A stretch of DNA of 64,000 nucleotides from Nesterenkonia natronophila (GTDB lineage: Bacteria > Actinomycetota > Actinomycetes > Actinomycetales > Micrococcaceae): the NCBI RefSeq assembly GCF_003595215.1, contig NZ_QYZP01000002.1:1-64000 (forward strand), in the 5' to 3' direction. How positions within the stretch are numbered: the stretch's first letter is position 1; each line of letters opens with the position of its first letter. A model generated the notes under the pieces. The model did not search any database. It was not told the DNA's origin and was given only the letters and a program-made list of their open reading frames with translations. Shown here piece by piece: positions 62,783-64,000 of the stretch. Position numbers and translations under genes: made by a program.

Positions 62783-64000
62783 GTCAACCCCCAGCCGGCT
62801 CGCATCACGCGACTCAACGCGATGGGCACCGCGAGCAGCATGGCCACCACAGCGGACCAGAAGGGCATGATCCTGAGAGCCATGGGCGCGAAGGACAGCA
62901 CCACGCTGGTCACCAAGCACACGGGGGACACGCTGGGCATGGAGACCATGTCGCGCAGTTCCGCCGCCTGTTCTGGATCATGCTCATCTTGGTGGTGCCC
63001 GTGGTGGGATTCAACCACATGTTCGCCGACTTGCTCGGGTATCGACTGCCCGACGCTGCGTGGGTCTGGTGGGTTTCCCCCGTCCTGGGCACTATCGTCT
63101 ACACCTGGGGTGGGCAGCCGTTCTTGAGTGGCGCCGTTTCAGAGATCCGGGCCCGGCAGCCTGGCATGATGCTGCTGATTGGATTGGCTATCACAGTGGC
63201 GTTTGTGGCTTCCTGGGGTGCCACCCTCGGCCTGGTTGATCATGAACTGAACTTCTGGTGGGAAATGGCCCTGTTGGTGGTCATCATGCTGTTGGGTCAC
63301 TGGATTGAGATGAAATCCCTGGCCCAAACCATGTCTGCATTGGACTCTCTAGCTGCCCTGTTGCCGGACGAGGCGGAGAAGGTCGAGGGTGGAGACATCA
63401 TTAAGGTCGCTCCGTCTGATCTGCGGGTGGGAGATGTGGTGATTGTCCGGCCCGGTTCCTCAGTCCCCGCTGATGGGAAGATCGTCGATGGCAGTGCCAG
63501 CATGGATGAGTCGATGGTCACCGGTGAATCCAAAGCGGTGCGACGCCACACCGGCAGCCAGGTCGTCGCTGGCACAGTGGCTACAGACTCCGGGGTCAGA
63601 GTCGAGGTCACTGCGATCGGTGAGGACACAGCCCTGGCCGGAATCCAGAAGCTCGTCGCCGACGCTCAGGCCTCCTCATCCCGCGCACAGCGCATAGCCG
63701 ACACTGCTGCCGCCTGGTTGTTCTGGTTCGCACTTGGAGCCGCGGTAGTGACCGCGATCACCTGGGTCCTGCTGGGTATGCCAGATGCGGCTGTGGTGCG
63801 CACAATCACCGTACTGGTGATCGCGTGCCCTCACGCCTTGGGGCTCGCGATACCGCTGGTCGTCTCTATCGCCACCGAACGGGCCGCCCGCGGCGGGGTA
63901 CTCATCAAAGACCGGCTCGCGCTGGAGTCCATGCGCACCGTGGACTCAGTTCTTTTCGACAAGACCGGAACTCTGACCAAGGGAGAGCCCACCGTCACTG
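62779..64000 (+). CDS. copB: Copper-exporting P-type ATPase CopB-like (partial)
   Basis: The first 407 residues of a P1B-type ATPase, cut by the window end. Residues 1-57 are a histidine-rich metal-binding tail (H-G-H/H-H repeats) instead of a CxxC domain. Six membrane segments follow. The actuator motif TGES is at about 248-251, the transmembrane metal motif C-P-H at 350-352, and the phosphorylation site DKTGTLT from Asp394. C-P-H plus a His-rich N terminus marks the P1B-3 (CopB) group, known to move Cu(II) or Cu(I) outward. ATG at 62779 follows GGAAGAAGAGAG and overlaps the CopZ remnant's stop. Confidence 0.95.
   Translation, partial: MSQPPAGSHHATQRDGHREQHGHHSGPEGHDPESHGREGQHHAGHQAHGGHAGHGDHVAQFRRLFWIMLILVVPVVGFNHMFADLLGYRLPDAAWVWWVSPVLGTIVYTWGGQPFLSGAVSEIRARQPGMMLLIGLAITVAFVASWGATLGLVDHELNFWWEMALLVVIMLLGHWIEMKSLAQTMSALDSLAALLPDEAEKVEGGDIIKVAPSDLRVGDVVIVRPGSSVPADGKIVDGSASMDESMVTGESKAVRRHTGSQVVAGTVATDSGVRVEVTAIGEDTALAGIQKLVADAQASSSRAQRIADTAAAWLFWFALGAAVVTAITWVLLGMPDAAVVRTITVLVIACPHALGLAIPLVVSIATERAARGGVLIKDRLALESMRTVDSVLFDKTGTLTKGEPTVT

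Overview
The window looks like chromosomal sequence from a moderately high-GC Gram-positive actinobacterium, most likely Micrococcales near Micrococcaceae. The support is a mycobacterial-type SerC, a DtxR regulator with the exact family metal ligands, a GroEL with no groES beside it, a ThrE exporter, a WXG100 protein, a C50-carotenoid operon and the neighbourhood pcrA-sucC-sucD-DUF6350(PerM)-purN. Trehalose synthesis genes and very acidic stretches in exported proteins would fit a halotolerant lifestyle, but that is inference. I cannot name the genus.

Layout. 0-6 kb: end of a 5S rRNA gene with terminator, tRNA-Pro, malate synthase divergent from an IclR regulator, then an Lrp-type regulator divergent from an ornithine cyclodeaminase / CtlX-like hydrolase pair (arginine-citrulline-ornithine use). 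6-12.5 kb: DUF4032 protein, otsB-otsA, an anchored DsbA-like thiol oxidoreductase, tRNA-Thr, a YihY membrane protein and a decayed copy of the tRNA-Thr 3' end. 12.6-21 kb: PRC-barrel/DUF2382 stress protein, MFS pump, alpha/beta hydrolase, a TPP riboswitch controlling a solitary tenA, tRNA-Val, thrE, ung. 21-30 kb: LytR_C protein, two CIRCE operators before groEL, WXG100, an OmpR-type two-component system, cold-shock protein, serC, dtxR.

30-34 kb: two tandem secreted NlpC/P60 peptidoglycan hydrolases, an HNH nuclease and cspA. A third NlpC/P60 paralogue lies at 61.3-62.4 kb on the other strand. All three share a gap-free 41-bp promoter block made of a direct repeat of GTGAC-like boxes (11-bp step), TGTGAC and TATAAAGT. 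I read this as a small regulon of cell-wall hydrolases under one regulator, possibly MtrA-like; it is the most interesting pattern in the window.

34-40 kb: a divergent MarR regulator and a tightly overlapping operon idi-crtB-crtI-crtYe-crtYf-crtEb followed by ferrochelatase. It encodes C50 carotenoid synthesis from GGPP, but crtE is absent. 40-45 kb: MMPL transporter, DUF418-like membrane protein, a broken DUF305 gene behind a tandem repeat, cutA, CoA-binding protein, tRNA-Arg. 45-61 kb: pcrA, sucCD, PNPOx-like protein, inositol monophosphatase-like protein, a ferritin-like/VIT1 fusion, MFS pump, App1-like phosphatase, PerM-like protein, esterase-like hydrolase, purN and a histidine phosphatase.

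62.5-64 kb: a copper locus with a CsoR-like operator, a 41-codon CopZ remnant lacking its second metal cysteine, and an overlapping CopB-type P-ATPase cut off by the window end. No integrase, transposase, CRISPR array or prophage gene was seen.
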